Positions 5,569 through 5,756 of a DNA stretch of 5,756 nucleotides are shown here, piece after piece. A program made the translations under genes and the position numbers. The notes beneath the pieces are model-generated. The model saw only the letters and a list, made by a program, of their open reading frames with translations. It had not been told where the DNA came from and ran no database searches. Positions within the stretch are counted from its first letter, which is position 1. Each line of letters opens with the position of its first letter. Origin of the DNA: an uncultured Collinsella sp. (GTDB lineage: Bacteria > Actinomycetota > Coriobacteriia > Coriobacteriales > Coriobacteriaceae); the NCBI GenBank assembly GCA_902465115.1, contig CABQMC010000107.1, forward strand, positions 1-5,756, in the 5' to 3' direction.

Positions 5569-5756
5569 ATGACTAATAAGATCGGAAAAAAGCGTAAGAT
5601 CACATTCTGGACGCGCTTGGGCTTTGGTATGGGCGGTATGCTCAATTCCGGTGCCCTGACCTTTACGCACAGCTACATGGTGCTGTTCCTGTCCACGGAG
5701 TGTGGCCTGTCCGCAGGCGAGGCTGCACTGATCAGCTCGTTTGCCATCTATGTCAA
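5569..5756 (+). CDS. MFS/GPH-type sugar transporter, N-terminal part only
   Basis: Reading from ATG 5569 gives 62 codons, then the window ends. The purine-rich stretch GAGAGGGAG (5556-5564) before the ATG is a good ribosome binding site. The product starts with a short basic cytoplasmic tail (TNKIGKKRK), then a glycine-rich first membrane segment (about residues 12-38, LGFGMGGMLNSGALTF). A second region follows (HSYMVLFLSTECGLSAGEAALISSFAIYV) whose 'Y.VLFLSTECGLSAGEAA' pattern resembles the glycoside-pentoside-hexuronide (GPH) group and other major facilitator permeases, which carry glucuronides and other sugars with cations. Its shared operators with the uxa operon point to uptake of galacturonate, glucuronate or short uronides. 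The exact substrate, and GPH against another MFS branch such as ExuT, cannot be settled from 62 residues. Confidence 0.85.
   Translation, partial: MTNKIGKKRKITFWTRLGFGMGGMLNSGALTFTHSYMVLFLSTECGLSAGEAALISSFAIYV

Overview
The window is a compact hexuronate-catabolism locus from a GC-rich bacterium. Intact genes run left to right in the order uxaC, uxaB, uxaA, followed by the first 62 codons of a membrane transporter. High GC content, frequent TTT phenylalanine codons beside otherwise GC-ending codons, clear Shine-Dalgarno sites and the style of the proteins suggest a gut actinobacterium of the Coriobacteriia, with Collinsella as my best guess. That assignment is an impression from reading and was not tested by alignment.

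Layout. Bases 1-148 are the 3' end of a gene whose C-terminus resembles a sugar-binding (type I periplasmic-binding-protein-like) domain. Bases 149-608 are non-coding. They hold a strong terminator (241-280) bracketed by a 31-base inverted repeat (175-205 and 341-371, 29/31 identical), then the uxaC promoter zone with two palindromic operators (503-518 and 543-554). Next come uxaC (609-2036, uronate isomerase), a hairpin-bearing gap, uxaB (2133-3647, tagaturonate reductase), a second hairpin-bearing gap, and uxaA (3729-5213, altronate dehydratase), closed by a terminator at 5248-5281. Bases 5282-5568 are a regulatory region with one perfect and two good copies of the same operator, a probable promoter and a leader dyad. 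The transporter starts at 5569 and runs off the window.

How the genes work together. UxaC isomerises D-galacturonate to D-tagaturonate, UxaB reduces this with NADH to D-altronate, and UxaA dehydrates altronate to 2-keto-3-deoxygluconate (KDG). KDG kinase and KDPG aldolase are needed to reach pyruvate and glyceraldehyde 3-phosphate, and neither is in the window. The transporter has its own promoter but carries the same operator, GTGAACGTTCAC with a central CG, as the enzyme operon. Both are therefore probably controlled by one LacI-type repressor that senses a uronate or pathway intermediate. That regulator is not visible as a complete gene here.

I found no evidence of an exotic or undescribed system. 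The points most worth following up are the shared paired-operator architecture and the 31-base inverted repeat around the first terminator.
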